The translations under genes and the position numbers were made by a program. Of a stretch of 64,000 bases of DNA, positions 1 through 13,977 are shown one piece after another. The notes beneath the pieces are model-generated. The model did no database searches and was not told the origin of the DNA. It saw nothing but the letters and a program-made list of their open reading frames with translations. Source of the DNA: Seriola aureovittata (Eukaryota; Chordata; Actinopteri; Carangiformes; Carangidae); the NCBI RefSeq assembly GCF_021018895.1, contig NC_079384.1, forward strand, positions 6,062,140-6,126,139, given 5' to 3'. Each line of letters opens with the position of its first letter. The stretch's first letter is position 1.

Positions 1-1196
1 GTGTGTGTGTGTAATGCAGGTGGGTGATTAAGTGACAGATGAGAAGACAAAGTAGGAATGACAAACAGCACACACTGTGGACACACAATGAATCACTACG
101 GAGAACAGGCCTGATTGATTTATACTGGCAGATATTGACTGTCACTGTGAGGCCGAACCCTCACATGTCACCGTCACGTTGTTCGCATTTCGTTGACCAA
201 TCGGTGTACATAGTCAAATTTATCTAAACACACAACCAAGCTGAGTCTTCCAGATAAATTCACATCCTTCCCAGGTATTTCCACTTTATTCACATCCAAC
301 TTACAGTTTATCATTCAAAACAAAAAGCACATGCAACATGCAAATGTCAAACCCAGCTGAGATAGAGGCAATGAGTCAACTAAGAGCCAGAAGTCCACTG
401 GCTGCTATTGATGGCTGAAGGTACAATTTAATGTTCTACATAAAAATTATTTTCAAAAGATGGTAATATGTTTTTGATTCAGCATCTTTAATAAACTTAA
501 AAACATCTTTGATCTGAATATATGTGAAAATATTCAAATTCACAATTAATTTGGATCCGTAAAATTGATTCTCTCCCTATTTTCAAATCCCACGTCAAAA
601 CACGTTTCATCTTCAAACGTTCTCTATTCTGTTTAACTGCAACAGTTTAATCATATTTATTTTCATGCAATTACATTTATTCTAATTTATTTTGTATTTT
701 ATGCCTTGTACTTGCATTTTATCTTTTACTGTGTGTTGTAAGGTGTCCTTGAGTGCCTTGACAGGCGACTATAAATAAAATGTATTATTATTATTTATTA
801 TTATTATTAATATAACAGCTCGACCCTATTCTATCTTCACCAAGCTTTCAATGTTCAGTTTTTGTCGACGCTGCCATAGAGATGTTCGTTGAATGACATG
901 TTTTAGTGTTGAGGTCACAGATAGTCATGTTGTTGTCCTGGACTCCATTATGTTGAGAGGTGTTTTTGATATTCTGATATTTAGATTATTCCCTTTTAAT
1001 ATGATTAATTGAGTTTACACATCTCCAACCATATGTTAACAAAACCTTAAAATTATAAGCTTCATAAAGGTTGAGTTTATAGCAGAGCGGTTATAATGGA
1101 TTATAGATTGTACAATCTAGTACAAGCCACAAAGCGCATAGAAATACTTGATGAATGCTGTAGACATCTTACACTGTACGCAAACTACCGACTTAC
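1..1196 (-). other. cyth3 intron 3, left edge
   Basis: No coding exon recognised. The stretch is AT-rich with a TTA/TAT microsatellite near 784-812. The first 12 bases are the end of a (GT)n tract that continues beyond the window. The next cytohesin exon would lie to the left. Confidence 0.6.
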
Positions 1197-2325
1197 CTTT
1201 CTCCGACGCACGTCAGCTGCTCGATCTCCGTCATGACCTCTGCTATCTCAAACTTCAACCTCTGAGAGAAGAGAGTGAGACAAAGCAGGATAAAGCACAG
1301 AGGAGCGTTACAGTGTGCGACTGTGCGCAGTCGAATATCATCATCACTTTTTTTCCCCAGCAAATTGGGAGTGCAAAGATATACTGCTGGGGCAATTTGC
1401 ATCATGCAAATAGACCTACAGTGCTGCAGTAGATAGGCAAAGAGAATTAAAAAGGTCAAAGATTAAAACTAAATTTAAAAGAAATTATAAATGTATAAAG
1501 TGTATTGCCAAAATAATTTGCTTTCCCAGCTCCTACAATACAGTATCTGCTCATATGCACCTCAGTATCATACACACCTCAATATCATCGAGCAGCTCTC
1601 TCTTCCTGCGTCGGATGTTTGACAGCTCATCCCGCTCCTCCAGGGACAGATCCTCAGGAACTGAAACACACGATGCAGAAAACACAGCAGACCTTCACAC
1701 TCATTTCTACACAGCTCACATCCCTCTCCCCAACAGCTCTCCTTGCTCCCTGCACAACAGGAAAAAGGGCAAAGATCACAGGAGCAAAGACGAAGGGAAA
1801 CAGAAGTATTGAGCCCTAAATCCAATCTAGTGGCTACAAGTTCTTAAGTTCATGAGTTCACAGCAGAGATGGATTCATCCTTCCACACACACAGTGAAGT
1901 AACAGGAGCTGCCGCTACCGCATCGACTGTTTTCACCTTGTTCTGCCGGAGCAACGCATATCAGGCGCCTGCATGTTCGTCTTAATTAACTAGAGAGAGG
2001 AGGCGAAGGATCTTAATTATTCCACTTGAAAGTGTTTTACCCCTTCCCTCCTTCTCCATTTGGCTCAGGGGGAATTCTATTAATAAAACCAATCCAGATT
2101 AAGTTTTCGTTCATTACATGTGAATTTGGTAATTTAACACGGCCTACAACCCTGATTCCCCCGGCCGTGAGGCTTTTACAGCTCCGGGCAAAAAACTGAG
2201 CAAGAAGGGAGGATGACTCGCTTTATACTCGCTGCTCCTCACCATCTTTCACTCTCCGCCTTTTGTCTCTGTCTCAATCTTGTTTTTTAATCTCTACTCC
2301 TCTCTCTCTCTCTGTTTCATTCCCT

Positions 2326-2361
<36 letters not shown>

Positions 2362-5300
2362 TATTTCTCAATTTTTCCATCTTTCTGACGCACAGAGAGC
2401 CCGTGCAATCTCGCTTCATTAAGCCAGCTTAGAGGCAGAAAACGCATATCTCTCAACGGGAAAACAGCACGTCTAATATCACAGCTTCAGCTTTGTGCCT
2501 ACATGTTGCTAAAGGAGATACACACACACATATATATATATATAAAAACCTCACTTGTTATTTTCCATTGTAGGCAGGAGTCTGCGCCAATTAAAGTGAA
2601 AAAAGGTCAGTGGGCTTATAAGAGGAAGCATTCAGCCCACTTTTAATTCGACAGCCTATAAAAGAGTTGAGGGGAGCCGAGTGTTGTTATGGATGGCATT
2701 CAAATTAACAATGAGAGAAAAGGCACTTCCTGACCTGCTTATGTAATTCTGAAGCACCGTGATGAGGGTCAGGTAAACAGCAGGAGAAACAGCTGAGGGA
2801 TTTCCTTTGTGGGCCATGTTTTTAATAGAGAACAGAGGGGGGTATAAAGTATGAAAATAAAGACGTTAATTAGCGTTGCTAACCTCTGGCTAAATCACAG
2901 CACTTCAGCAATACAACTGTGAGTGCTGCGAATGAGGCTTTAAAGCCAATTAGTGCTCCTAAAAAGTTTCCAGACTGCTACACAATTCTTTAATCTTTTA
3001 CTTGAGGAATATTTTCTGATTATTTTTTTTTGGTCTACATGCAATGAAATTAGGAAGGAGCAGTAACCTGGGAGAAAGACGTGTTGCTGCGCTGGGGTGT
3101 CTCCCTGCAGTCTTTACGCTAAACTAAGCTAACTAGCTGCTGACTGAAGCTTCATAAGTAACAGACGCATATGAGAACAGTATCAATCTTCTCATCTAAC
3201 TCTCAGCAAGAGATAAAATAAGGGTAATTCCAAAAATGTGGCACTACCCGCTGAGGGCATTAAAAGTAAATGTCAAAATTTTTGACTCAGATCCACCCGG
3301 TCACATTTTGACAAAGCCTGGACAGTTGATGCATTTTATCTAAAAAGACAAAAGTGATTGGCCTGAGGAGACACTGTAATTAAAAAGGTCAAGAATTCAA
3401 ACTTCAAAAGGTTGTTACTGCCACAACACTGCTCCAGTTTTGATAAAACTAAGAGATGACACATCATGGTACTAAATGGCTCAAGATTTAAGCACACAAC
3501 TTTTCAATACTGTCATGAATTGGTGTAACAGAGATAACACACACATCGGACTATATTTATTCGATCAAAAGAAAATTAACAAGCAACAATTTTGATAATC
3601 TATATTTAAGATAAGTAAATGTATCTAGTATTACAGTAGATTTATGACTAAATACCTGACATCCTCATGCTGATTAGCATATAATAGCATGTTAACACAC
3701 TAAACTAAGGTAAACATGCTCAACAATTGATCTGCTAAACATCGAATTGTTAATACTGTGAGCATGTTAGCATCCTGGGTGGGTGGGTGTTTTTTTTTGC
3801 AAAAAATAAATCAGGATTTTGATCAATACTGAAAAAAATCATTAGCTAACTTACAGCCATAATATTAGGATTCTGTTTTGAAGTAATTTGCCCAGAGGAA
3901 GATAATGTGCACACAGCAGACAGCTTCATGTTTTCCATTTGCCTGAGGCCTTGCATTAGCTAATGGAGATATCCACTGGCTGCGACAGTGTGCATGATTA
4001 CAATCTTCATTCATTACTAATCTAATGAAAAGCAGAGGATGCACACTTTAATAAAAGCCCACCACCATTATCCTCCAATCCAGGCCTCTCTTACTAGATC
4101 TGGAGTATGTTTTTCAAACTACACTGCGGTGGAAAATCTTGTTTAGTGTTGGGGGGCTCTTCCACAGAGGTGGTCCACCAATTACATTATTAACACACTT
4201 CCCCCTGTGACCCTCTATGACTGATTCAGGAAATTAGTTTAGTGTCTTCAGCAAGCACAGAGGGAGTCATGGGGCCAGAGTTTGTCACTACTTTCAAACC
4301 AAACGCAGCCACGCTTGAATGATAATCTACTAAAATCAATTATGGTGTGAGTCATTGCTTCATAGCAAACAGAAGACCCAGGGTAGGATAATGGGGTAGC
4401 TGCAGTTGGTGAAGCGCTGATTTAAATGGAGCTAAATGTGCAGGAAACTCGACTTGAAACACATTTTAATCTCTCTGTGACTTCTAAGAGAGATCTAGTG
4501 TATGAGAGCTCAGAAATCCAGTGTGTTGAGCTGTGGGTTGAGAGGGTCCAAAGGGTTTAAACTCCAACATGTGCACCAAAGAACAAGAGGTTCCAGTAAT
4601 TTCCCCCCTAAAAACAAAATCCCTCAAAATCTACTTTTAGGAGTAAATCCCCTGCTGCTCTTCACACCCAAAACTAACAACTGTCCCTGACCACCCACTG
4701 AAACCAGAGGCTTTAATGGCATTTAAACTAATGCAGGGATACTTTGGCGCACACACACCATCACCAGTCTCCATCAGTTTCATAACTTTTACAATGTTTA
4801 TTTTGGGCGCAAACATTAGAAGCCCCCTCATAAGACTGGACACAGAGAAGGATATTATTCAACAGGCCATTCAAGGACTTCCCTACAACCAGCAAGGTCC
4901 TCGGAGCACATGGAGCTCGGAGTGAAAATCCCACGCTCACTTAACACTGGCTGCAGTCCCAGTTTTCGCTGACTCGTGTGTGTGAGAGAGGATTTGTCCA
5001 GATCCACTGGCTTTAAACTAGCGACTTTACCTACTGTAATGTCTTTTAAAGTGGATGAGCTTTAAAAAAAAAAAAAAGATAACCCTGTTACCCCGCTTGG
5101 CACTGCACCACAATGGGACACATGCAAGGAAGTAGGAAGGCCGGGGGAAAGTTGCTCTGGACCCAGACTGTAATCTGAAGCCCGCCACCCTCAATCCCTC
5201 TAACTGTAGACGAAGACATGAATTACAGCCGGGGTCATACATACATACAGACAGACGCGTGGATAGAAATGCACATGAGCACATACACACAAAGGCCAGC

Positions 5301-8300
5301 TGGCGTTAATCCCACGCATTCGCCCTCCCCGCCGCTCTTTAAGCCCAACGCGGGTCTGTTAGAGCAGAAGTGTGATGTATAACATCATATACACAGATGT
5401 TCCCGCCGACCAGCCGCTGCCTGACGTTAACCTACTTTGCCTCCGTGATGCGGGATAAAATAACGTGACAGTAAGTGTAGCAGCAGATAGTCTGGTGAGG
5501 CTGTCGGCACAAAGGCCAATGTGAGGGGGAAGAGGTTGTGATACAGAGGGTGAAAGGTCGCGCACACACACACAGGCGTCTACATGCATGTGTAAAAAGC
5601 ACGCTGCTATGTGGCAATAAGCAGCAGGTATTTAGCAAGACAAAGACATTTCCAAGGCCGAGTTCATCATGATAAATCGCTCTTCATAAGGTTCTTATTT
5701 TATTTCCTTCAAACTGCTGTCGAAAACTATTATTTTAATGACTGACTGATCTGCCAATTAATCCCTTCGATTAATTGATTTACTGTTCAATCTAGAAAAT
5801 GTCAGAAAACATTTTTTTTGTCCAATCCACAGTCCAAAACCAGAAGATATTTAATTTACTATTCAGCTTCAAAATTTCAGAAACTAAACAATATCTCACT
5901 GTTTTTACTTGAAAGATTCTTTATATTAAACGATCATCAACAAACGTTGCCCATTTTCGTTGTGTAGATTAAATATTTCCATTAAGATTGTATGAATATG
6001 TGATAAATGTGTCTGATGTGGTACCTGTGCCTGTGAAAATGTGCATTATCACAGCGCACCTTGCTGCAGCCTGTTCAGTAATCATTTAGTAACGACAGTC
6101 CTGCTGCCCTCTGCGTGAGAGGACACATTTATGGAGCTAATATGGCTTCTAGTTTTTAACTACCGCTGGGGTCACAGGGAGAATCTGGGGCTCGGGGAGC
6201 TGAAGAGCCCTCATGCTGATTGCTCTGGTTAATCTGCAGTTTTGTGGAGGGACCTCCTGCTGTGAGTGCGTGGCTGCCTAGGAGGTGGTCTGCACACCAT
6301 GTCCTCCTTATATGACACATCTGCTCAGCATCAGCACTATGTCAATATTTGATTCAATGAACACTGCCAGTAGGATCTGAGGGGCTTCCACGGCCATATG
6401 CTGGAGGCCAAAGTAACTATAATCTGATGATTTGATCAGCCTGAGAATGAATTAGATGGATGCTGTTTCTTCTGGCATCCGGGCAGGATGAGGGGCTTTC
6501 ACAAGCGGAGTGGGGTCCAAGTCGCTCACTGTTCCCTCATTGCGAGACATCTCAGATGATTGTCCAGGTTTTCGACACAATTTATGGGGAAACTATGAAA
6601 AACCTCCAGGTAAAATATCCTTCACTTTCATTCTGTCAAGGGGCAAAAATATCTAATAGTTTATTGCTATCTACATCTAGTTCACATTCCCTTCAATCAC
6701 TCCAACATCCAGACTGTACAATGTATAACTGTATGTTTGCTGCTTTTGTGGCGTTACATATTCGGAGCAATTATTTAACAAATTAAACTAGATACAAATA
6801 AACTGTGTATAACTTTTAGCTTTAGCTTTGCATCAAATTTGCCACAGGTTTCTTGGCTTCTTCTTCTTTTCACCAAGTAGGAGGAGGATGACGTGAATGG
6901 TTTTTCCTTTGCGGGTGACTTGTAATTACAGTCTAAACAATATGACGTGAGCGTTAGCCACATTAGCGATTGTGGCTATGAGAATGTCATTCAGTTGGTT
7001 GTTTTTTAGCATGCTAGCGTACTAAACTAAGATGATGAACATGGTAAACATTATACATCTCAAACATTAGTAAGCATTGTCATTACTAGCTTTGTTTGTA
7101 TGCTCATATCACCATTGTGTGTAAGTGCAACCTCATGTTGCTGTTAGCATGGCTGTATACACTCAGTCTTGTTTTAGCATGTCTGAGCTTTTATCCTTGT
7201 AAAATTAAAATATCACAGGCTCAGCCTAGCTGTGAATTAACCCAGTAAACAAAGATGGATGTGACAATACATTTTGAAAGGCAACATATCCGAGGGATTA
7301 TTTCCTGACAGACACCTCTGCTGTTTCCTGTGGGTGTCAGGTGATTGACAGGAAGCCGAATGAATGTAACGCTTTATCTGATATGAACACGCTCACCTCC
7401 ATTATTGTGATAGATATCTAGCTTGGGAGCAATTTTGAAATCTGTAGGCTTGGGTGCTTTTCATTCTACACACAACAAAGAACGAGAGCAAATACGTTTT
7501 GATATCTCCAAACATGCTGACAACGTGCAGACACCGGCAGAAAAAGGGGAGAGGAGGAGGAGGGGTCGGCCCTGTGTCGGATGACTGGCACTAACTTCAA
7601 ACCGCTCAGTGAGCCGCTGTGCGTCGGCCTCCAGTCTGCTTGTCCAGGATGTTCCTGTGATGGTTGTGCGTCTGCCTGCAAAAACACTGACTTTGGCGGA
7701 CCACCACGATCCCATTCACAATAAGACCAGAGTAACCTTTGATCAAAACAACAGCTATCGAAACCACCCACAAAGTTCAGGCCACTGGTCTCTCTTGGCA
7801 GTTCACTGCAGATCCTTGTAGATGGATCATGTTAAATATCAACCTGTCCCATGGCTACCTGCTGGATCAAAGACTTTCCATTAAAAGCAGCTCTGTCCTC
7901 ACACAAGTCTATTTGAAACAGGAGAGAAAATATACTCTATAAAGTGCAGGAAATGAAATGACAGAGCGCCAGGACATTTTACTAAGGTGAGAACGAGCTG
8001 GGTGTGTTGGTGTGGTTCTCCATTTCTATCACGGCAGAAGCCAGGAAACACATCCAGCCACTTCGAACAACCCCCCCCTCCTCACTCTGCCTGTATGGTA
8101 AGCTGGACCCTGTTTTCTCTCCCTATACTGAAATTAGGTGTGGATTACTCGAACACAGTACATCTCTGCTGCCCTTAATGTCTGCCTGTGTTCTTCCCTG
8201 ACTCCTGCTCATTTAATTTGCTGAGCCTTTTGTCTCCCATCTGCTCTCCATCTCACACTTAAAGAGCTTTCCCTCTCGACAGCTCCGAGCAATAATTCCA

Positions 8301-8371
8301 GGCAAAGCGTACCTCTATTCACAACAGAAGAGATGTTGTCTACTGACAGACAGCTACAATGTCTTGTCTCC

Positions 8372-8432
<61 letters not shown>

Positions 8433-11400
8433 ACACACACTACCATGGAGATGGGAACATGTCGAAAAGCCTCCCCAGTCTCTCCCCTAATCAGGTCCAT
8501 GTGTATAGTCTCAACACTTGAACAGTGCAGTTTGTTACAAGCTCAGACTCAGTCCCTGCACATAATGCGCCGGCAGTGTCTATGTCTGTGTTTGTGTATT
8601 TGTCTTGTTGCATGTGGTGTAATGTTCTGTATGTTTAATCGTCTAATGTTGCAACGCAAAACCCATAATCTTGGCATTCAAAACGAATTTCTGTTCTTGC
8701 CAAATCTCCCCTTAAGCCTTTAAACAACACCGCCAGCCTGCCGGGTCAACCAGCGAGATAGTAAAGAGTACATTTTAGCACATTTTTTGGCATCTGTGTC
8801 AACACACATAAGAGACGCATTCTTTTGCCTAAATCATTTCAGACGTTCATTTCAGGCTAGTGAGACGCTACGGGGCATTTGGAAGAGGTGATTTAAATCA
8901 AGCTCCATGTTTTTATACTAGAGGGCAAATTCTCCATCATCGTGCATCAGACGTTCACATACAAGCAAAGGCTTTTCAAAGGTTTTAGACAACACGTACA
9001 CGTTGCCATACAGTGTTGGTGGTATTGGTATTGTTCATTACAGGAATAGCTCGACAGTTTGGAAAATGGTCTTTGTCACTTTTTTTGTTCCGTGTGGTAA
9101 TTATATGAAGCAACCGCTGGCAGCCAGTTAGCTTAGCTTAGCATCAAGACTGGAAACAGAGGGACACAGCAAGTTTGGCTCTCCAAAGGCAACAAATTCC
9201 TTATAATAAAAATAGTGCAGGACATAACTCCCTGTAAAAAGGTGTTGTTGGTAGGTAGATTTTGTTACCTAGGCTAGTTTTCAACCCCCATTTGCCCCGT
9301 TTCCAGTCTTAAGCTAAGCTAAGCTAAGCTAACTGTCTCCTTGCTGTAGCTTCATATTTAGCAAGAGTGGTATCAATTCACTCGTCTAACTCTCTGCAAG
9401 AAAGCAAATACTTCTGAAAATGATTAATAATTACTTATTGTTGGATATAATCATCAAATTATATCAGTAACACATGTTTTCCACATGGAAGAAAGGAGTT
9501 TCCACTAGACTGTCATAGCTTCTTGAACAGATGACTACAACATTTTAGGGCCTGCCATTACTTAAAACACCCATCACAAGTTCCCATAGTCGATATATTT
9601 ATAAGTCTTGTTTTATTCCAATAAAAGTCCAAAACTCAAATATATTTCATTGACTATCACATTAAGATTTAAGAGACTGGAGTGATTTTTTTTTGTAATT
9701 TTTGCTTTAATATACTTAAACACTTAATTAATCATCTAAATATTTGCTGATTAATTCTCTGCTGATCAACTAATAGATTAATCATTTCAGCTCTAATGCA
9801 TTTCCCTTATAAGCTACGCATGAAGCACATCTCCAGGGCGACATTAGGCCGATGAAACATGCAGATGCAGAGAGAAACAGATGTCTGAGCTCTGTTTCAC
9901 TGCTGTCTAGCCATTCAGCACTAACCACTTACTTTAAGCCAGCCTCCCAGGGCGAAGTATACAGTGAGAGAACAGCCTCAGCTCGCCCCAAGTGACTGTC
10001 TGATGTCCACCCACACACTCCCCTACAGCCACAACACAGACCGTACCCTAAGCACAACAACTTCCCCTTCTTACCAACTAATTCCCCTCAGAACTAAGGT
10101 CCTGGATCCAAAGAAACCACACGTACAATACAGTATGTTGATTCAGGTTTTCACAAAAGCCACTTGAGGTAAGGTTTCATGCCTGCTGTGATAAATGTCA
10201 TATGCAATAAGTGCATAAAGTCAGAAGTCCATTAAATATGTGGAAATAATTTAAAAATGCAGAGTAGACGGGCACAGACCAAGATGTGCACTCGTGGTTC
10301 TGCACACAGATACTGCCATGTGTGCAACATTAAAAAAGCTCACACGGACAAAACATCAGTGCTGCAGTCTGATAGCAGTTGTTATTTTAGCACGCACACA
10401 CGCTCAGTCCAAAGAGAATAGAAGAATTGTAGGAAAGGCCTTTCCCATTCAACTTTTCCCACGGTCAGATAGAGAGAAGAGTGTTGATTGACACCGTGGG
10501 GTTATCATGACACTTACACAGGAAATATGGTCAAGGGAACCTAACAGGACCCCGTAAACAAACATTTTTGCACATTGTTTTTTCGGGGGGGCTTCTGTAC
10601 ACGCAAACACAAAACACATTTTATTAGGAGCCTCAATCGTGACATCGGACATCTTCATTCAGGCTGGAAAAGTGCAGGAAAATTTTAAAAGGTGAATTCT
10701 ATTCATCAACGTTTTAATAACGTCTAACTCCCAAAGCAGCCATTCACTCAGCCCACATTAATCCCCTGACTGACGCATCATAGAGCTGCTATAAAGAAGA
10801 GAAAATACAAGAAAGCCAAGTGTTAAAATTCATGGCCTCCCTCCAGCCGTTCAGTGAACTGTTTCCCAGCCAGTTTCTGCTTCTGTGTTCTTTCCACTTC
10901 TCATTCCAGCTATACAATGATTCTAAAAATAGACACATGAGTAATAAAAAACACTTAGGATTTCGAGCCTGTTGCTGATTTTCATCCATTTTGAGGCCAG
11001 GCCCTGTCTGCTCTGTGGCATGTAAACTGAGCAGAGAAGCGCCAACTCTGATTAGTGAGCGCAGTAAACATGGACTAATGAATTCCATGCTACAGCTGAG
11101 TCCCACAAATAACACTCAGTGGCACAGTTTATAGTGTCATTCAGAGGTCTAGGGAAGAAATATGGATCCTATGTGCAGGTTATGATCCCAATGTTGCACC
11201 TTAATTCCACCAGTGATGTCCCTTACTGAGCTTTTGGACCTGTCTCATCTACATCCTGTTTCAGTTTCATGAGAGGTGGCTTGTGGGAGCATTAGTTCTT
11301 TATTTCTTAATCCTACAGAGTATCATGGCATCTGCTGGGCCCCGCCCTCTCTGTTGTTCTCAGATTGGTTCACTGGTCCAGAACAAATTAAAGCTCCAAC

Positions 11401-13977
11401 TTTGAACATATGTTGCATGCATACTGTACACGCAGGCGTGAGAACCCATGACGATAACGTGCACATTTGTTGACATGCAAAAAAAAAAACACCTACAAAG
11501 CTACAAAGCACAGCTCGTCACTGAATGGGTTTACAAGCACTGTGCTGAAAGGTCACCAGTATTGGCTTTGTAACTATCATCCATAGTCTTACGCTTTTTG
11601 ACATCAGAATTTTAGGCTAAAATTTTTATATAAAAACTACACATTGACAATAAGATACGTTTCTTATATTGTCCCATATCCAGGGGAAAAAAAGACTGGA
11701 ATTTGAACTATTCAAAAAGTCATTGTTGCTTTGATGCATATGTTGCAATAGAAGAGCAAACACCCAGGGACACACAAAGTGTCTGAGCTGTGATAGCAGC
11801 ATATCAAGGTGTGCATGTGAACAATGTTAAGTGATGTGTGCAAGTCAGCGGGAGGGAGCGAGCGAACAAGAGCTCTTGATTAGTTGAACATTTATGGTAA
11901 GTTATTTTAATAATTCACAAACTGCACAGAGCTGCGCACAATCTGCCTGAGCTTGTGGCGTATGTTTCCAGTTTGATCACAGACAGCATGCCTCTGTGCT
12001 CTCAGACATCCTGTCACATGATTCAGTGGCCGATATCTCTCAGACCAGCCTCATCCATGGCCGGTGCACGCCTAGCACATGCAACGTAATTTTTTTCTTT
12101 TTTGGGGAGCAGGGGTGCATATATGACAACGGGCAAGTCCTCATGAAATTACAATGAAGACATGGGAGTCAAGCACACTCAAGTCTCCTAAACAAGAGGA
12201 CTTCACCCCCTCACGAATCCCCCAGGATACTCAGTCAAGTTAATGACAATTTGATTTTAAAGTCGCTTGCATATCGGAGGAAAATCTGGCCTGATGGTGG
12301 CGCTAGAGGAGAGGTCAGAGTCTCGTTAAAAACTCTGGAGTTCTTCCTCTGAGGACCATGAATGTACAGAGTAAGATTTACTACAGTCCAAAAATAATAT
12401 AGCCAATGGAGATGTATACGATGGAAGAGGAGATTAAAAGTATGACGATGTCTAACAAGGTTATTGTGAAGACAACTGCAGCACAGCAACACAATAATAG
12501 TTACACCTAAAGGAAGAGACCCTCTTTTTTTTATTCTCACATATTCACTCTCACATACAGTATATTCAGACTGTTCAGACGTGGGGGGTGAAGTTCAGAT
12601 GAGGGTCTCTTCTGGCCCTGCTAATCTCTTACAGTTTAACTGACAAACTGTTATCAGACTATAGCCATTTGTTTACACTACACTGCCTTCAAGGCCTCCA
12701 GCCCACAAGGCGGTTTGGATTATCTGCTCAGAAGCATCCTGCATGTGAGTGTGTGTGTGTGTGTGTTTCAGCCACTATCTTATAATAAAGCAGCAGCCAC
12801 CATGTGAGCAGTAATCCAGGGTCGAAATGCAGCTGCACAGGTTCATTTTATTCAGCTTTATCACAAAATCACACTGTCAGGACTGTGGCACTACGTACGT
12901 TTACCATTCAGTATATTCAGCACCTCACTACAGCTCGTCAGATGTATATGCAATACAATAATGAGTTCTAAGAATGATCTTTTTTTATAAATTTTAACTA
13001 ATACTCCTCTGTAGAGCTGAAACAATTAGTCCATTAGTGGATGGATGAAAACAGGATCTGTTTGGGTCAGGACTGATGGCCGGACTAAAATATGGAATAT
13101 GAAGACGCCCCCCCTTGGGCTCTGGGAAGTTGAAATAAGCATTTTTTTTTTATAAATGTTCTGACATTTCATCACTTTTTTGTTAATATTCAAACAAATC
13201 CATAAAGAAAATGATTATAAGTTGCAGCCATATTCCTCTTTTTTATACTTATTAGTGTGTTTAACTTGGTAATGTGATTGTATGTGATATTTCTCCACCC
13301 CTACAATATTTCATATCACTATAAGAACTGGTAACACTACATTCCTCAAATATCAATACATGGATTTATTTATTTTGTTATGCTTTGGTAAAAAAGGATG
13401 CAGATCCTGCTTGGTCTGTCCTCCATATGGAATCCTGCCAGTCAGATATCTTATCAATTTCCACCAGTTTACAGGCTTCAAACAGAGCGACAAGATAGTG
13501 AGAACGACTTCAAAGCATTAAAGCAAGACATCAGACAGATGGAAAAGGTGACTGCATGAAAAAAAGAAAAAATGTAATAATTCCTGTACTTTGTTGTTTT
13601 GTTTTTCTTCTTTTTTACCAGCGTTTCTAAACATGTTTCTATGAAGGAACAGAATGCTTCTGCCTCACCTGCGAGTAAGAGGAGCGTGCAAAGCAAGCTG
13701 TATTTCTGTGAAATGCTCCTTTAGTAACAGGTGTTAAATCATGGCACCCGTTGTTTGTTTTGTTTTTTTTGTTGGGGTTTTTTTTTTTTTTTTTTTTTCA
13801 GTCGTCTCTGCAAAAACCACAACATCTTTGATCTGATATAGCTCCATCACATCCGACTCACACACATCCATACATGCCGTCCATCCATCCCTGCACACGG
13901 GCTGAGAGGGAAAGGAAATGTGTGGACATTAAGGGGGAAAAAAAAAAAACAGCCTTACCGTGATTGTCTTCATCCAT
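1197..13977 (-). CDS. cyth3: Cytohesin-3-like Arf guanine-nucleotide exchange factor, N-terminal part only
   Basis: Three coding exons are visible on the minus strand: 13959-13977 (start codon, 6 codons plus one base), 1578-1660 and 1197-1261. All have GT donors and AG acceptors and join in frame to about 55 residues starting MDEDNHVPEDLSLEERDEL. This is the amphipathic coiled-coil N-terminus of cytohesins, ahead of the Sec7 and PH domains, which must lie left of position 1. Cytohesins activate Arf GTPases at the plasma membrane; the coiled coil mediates dimerisation and binding to scaffolds such as GRASP/CYTIP. The VPEDLSLEER and EIAEVMTEI stretches fit CYTH3 better than CYTH1, 2 or 4 as I recall them, and rac1 as neighbour supports this. 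Exon 3 ends in phase 2, so residue 56 is unknown. Intron 1 is about 12.3 kb and intron 2 only 316 bp. Family assignment is firm; the paralogue is less certain. Confidence 0.85.
2327..2359. repeat. (CA)n microsatellite
   Basis: About 16 dinucleotide units, preceded by a short (TC)n run at 2300-2313, inside cyth3 intron 1. Confidence 0.95.
3105..3250. repeat. Partial copy of a fish AGCTAA-containing interspersed repeat
   Basis: Contains the run CTAAACTAAGCTAACTAGCT, then a block on the pattern gcttcata...cagacgcatatgagaacagtatcaatcttctcatctaactctc. The same right-hand half is seen at 9290-9420 and, decayed, near 31920-32010. Common in teleosts, probably a non-autonomous transposon; family not determined. 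Confidence 0.6.
3655..3780. repeat. Fragment of the GCATGTTAGCATGCTAA repeat family
   Basis: Shows the diagnostic order tagcatgttaacacactaaacta, ggtaaacatg, ctgctaaacatc and gtgagcatgttagcatcctg. The same order recurs at 7000-7190 and on the opposite strand at 55200-55530. Confidence 0.6.
5710..5995. repeat. Fragment of the TTAATCGATTAA fish repeat
   Basis: Carries attaatcccttcgattaattg followed by gaaaatgtcagaaaacat and gtccaatccacagtccaaaacc. This is a recurrent teleost repeat also seen at 9570-9800, 35630-35910 and 63010-63340. Confidence 0.55.
7000..7190 (+). repeat. GCATGCTAAC family repeat
   Basis: Pattern agcatgctagcgtactaaactaagatgatgaacatggtaaacattata, then gttagcatggctgtatacactcagtcttg. 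Same family and orientation as the head of the copy at 18925-19285. Confidence 0.65.
8374..8429. repeat. (CA)n microsatellite
   Basis: Uninterrupted (CA)28 in cyth3 intron 1. It is long enough to be highly length-polymorphic. Confidence 0.97.
9041..9425. repeat. AGCTAA-containing interspersed element, near full length
   Basis: The left end reads caggaatagctcgacagttt, which is the inverted complement of the usual right end of this teleost family. The interior has gcttagcttagcatcaagactgg near the left and gctaagctaagctaagctaa at 9311-9330, followed by the catctaactctctgcaag block. The palindromic organisation (similar ends in opposite orientation) suggests a MITE-like element of about 385 bp. 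No coding capacity. Confidence 0.7.
9570..9800. repeat. TTAATCGATTAA-type fish repeat, degenerate
   Basis: Ends with gattaatcatttcagctctaa preceded by several ATTAATC words; an older copy of the family also at 63010-63340. Confidence 0.5.
12280..12370. repeat. Short fragment of the GCATGCTAAC family (3' body)
   Basis: Contains ggtggcgctagaggagaggtcag and gaggaccatgaatgtaca, typical of the long body of this fish repeat. Confidence 0.55.

Larger units (their letters stand above)
1661..13958 (-). other. cyth3 intron 1
   Basis: A 12.3 kb first intron between the six-codon first exon and exon 2. It holds (CA)n microsatellites, copies of three fish interspersed repeat families (listed separately) and some unique-looking AT-rich blocks. 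Open frames of 60-120 codons here show no family resemblance, no plausible splice context and no codon bias that I can see, so none is called as a gene. Confidence 0.7.

Noticed and set aside
8209..8723. Open frames rich in Thr-His or Cys-Val repeats
   Set aside because: These are translations of the (CA)n microsatellite, not proteins. The same applies at 14360-14587, 22923-23117 and 59161-59439.
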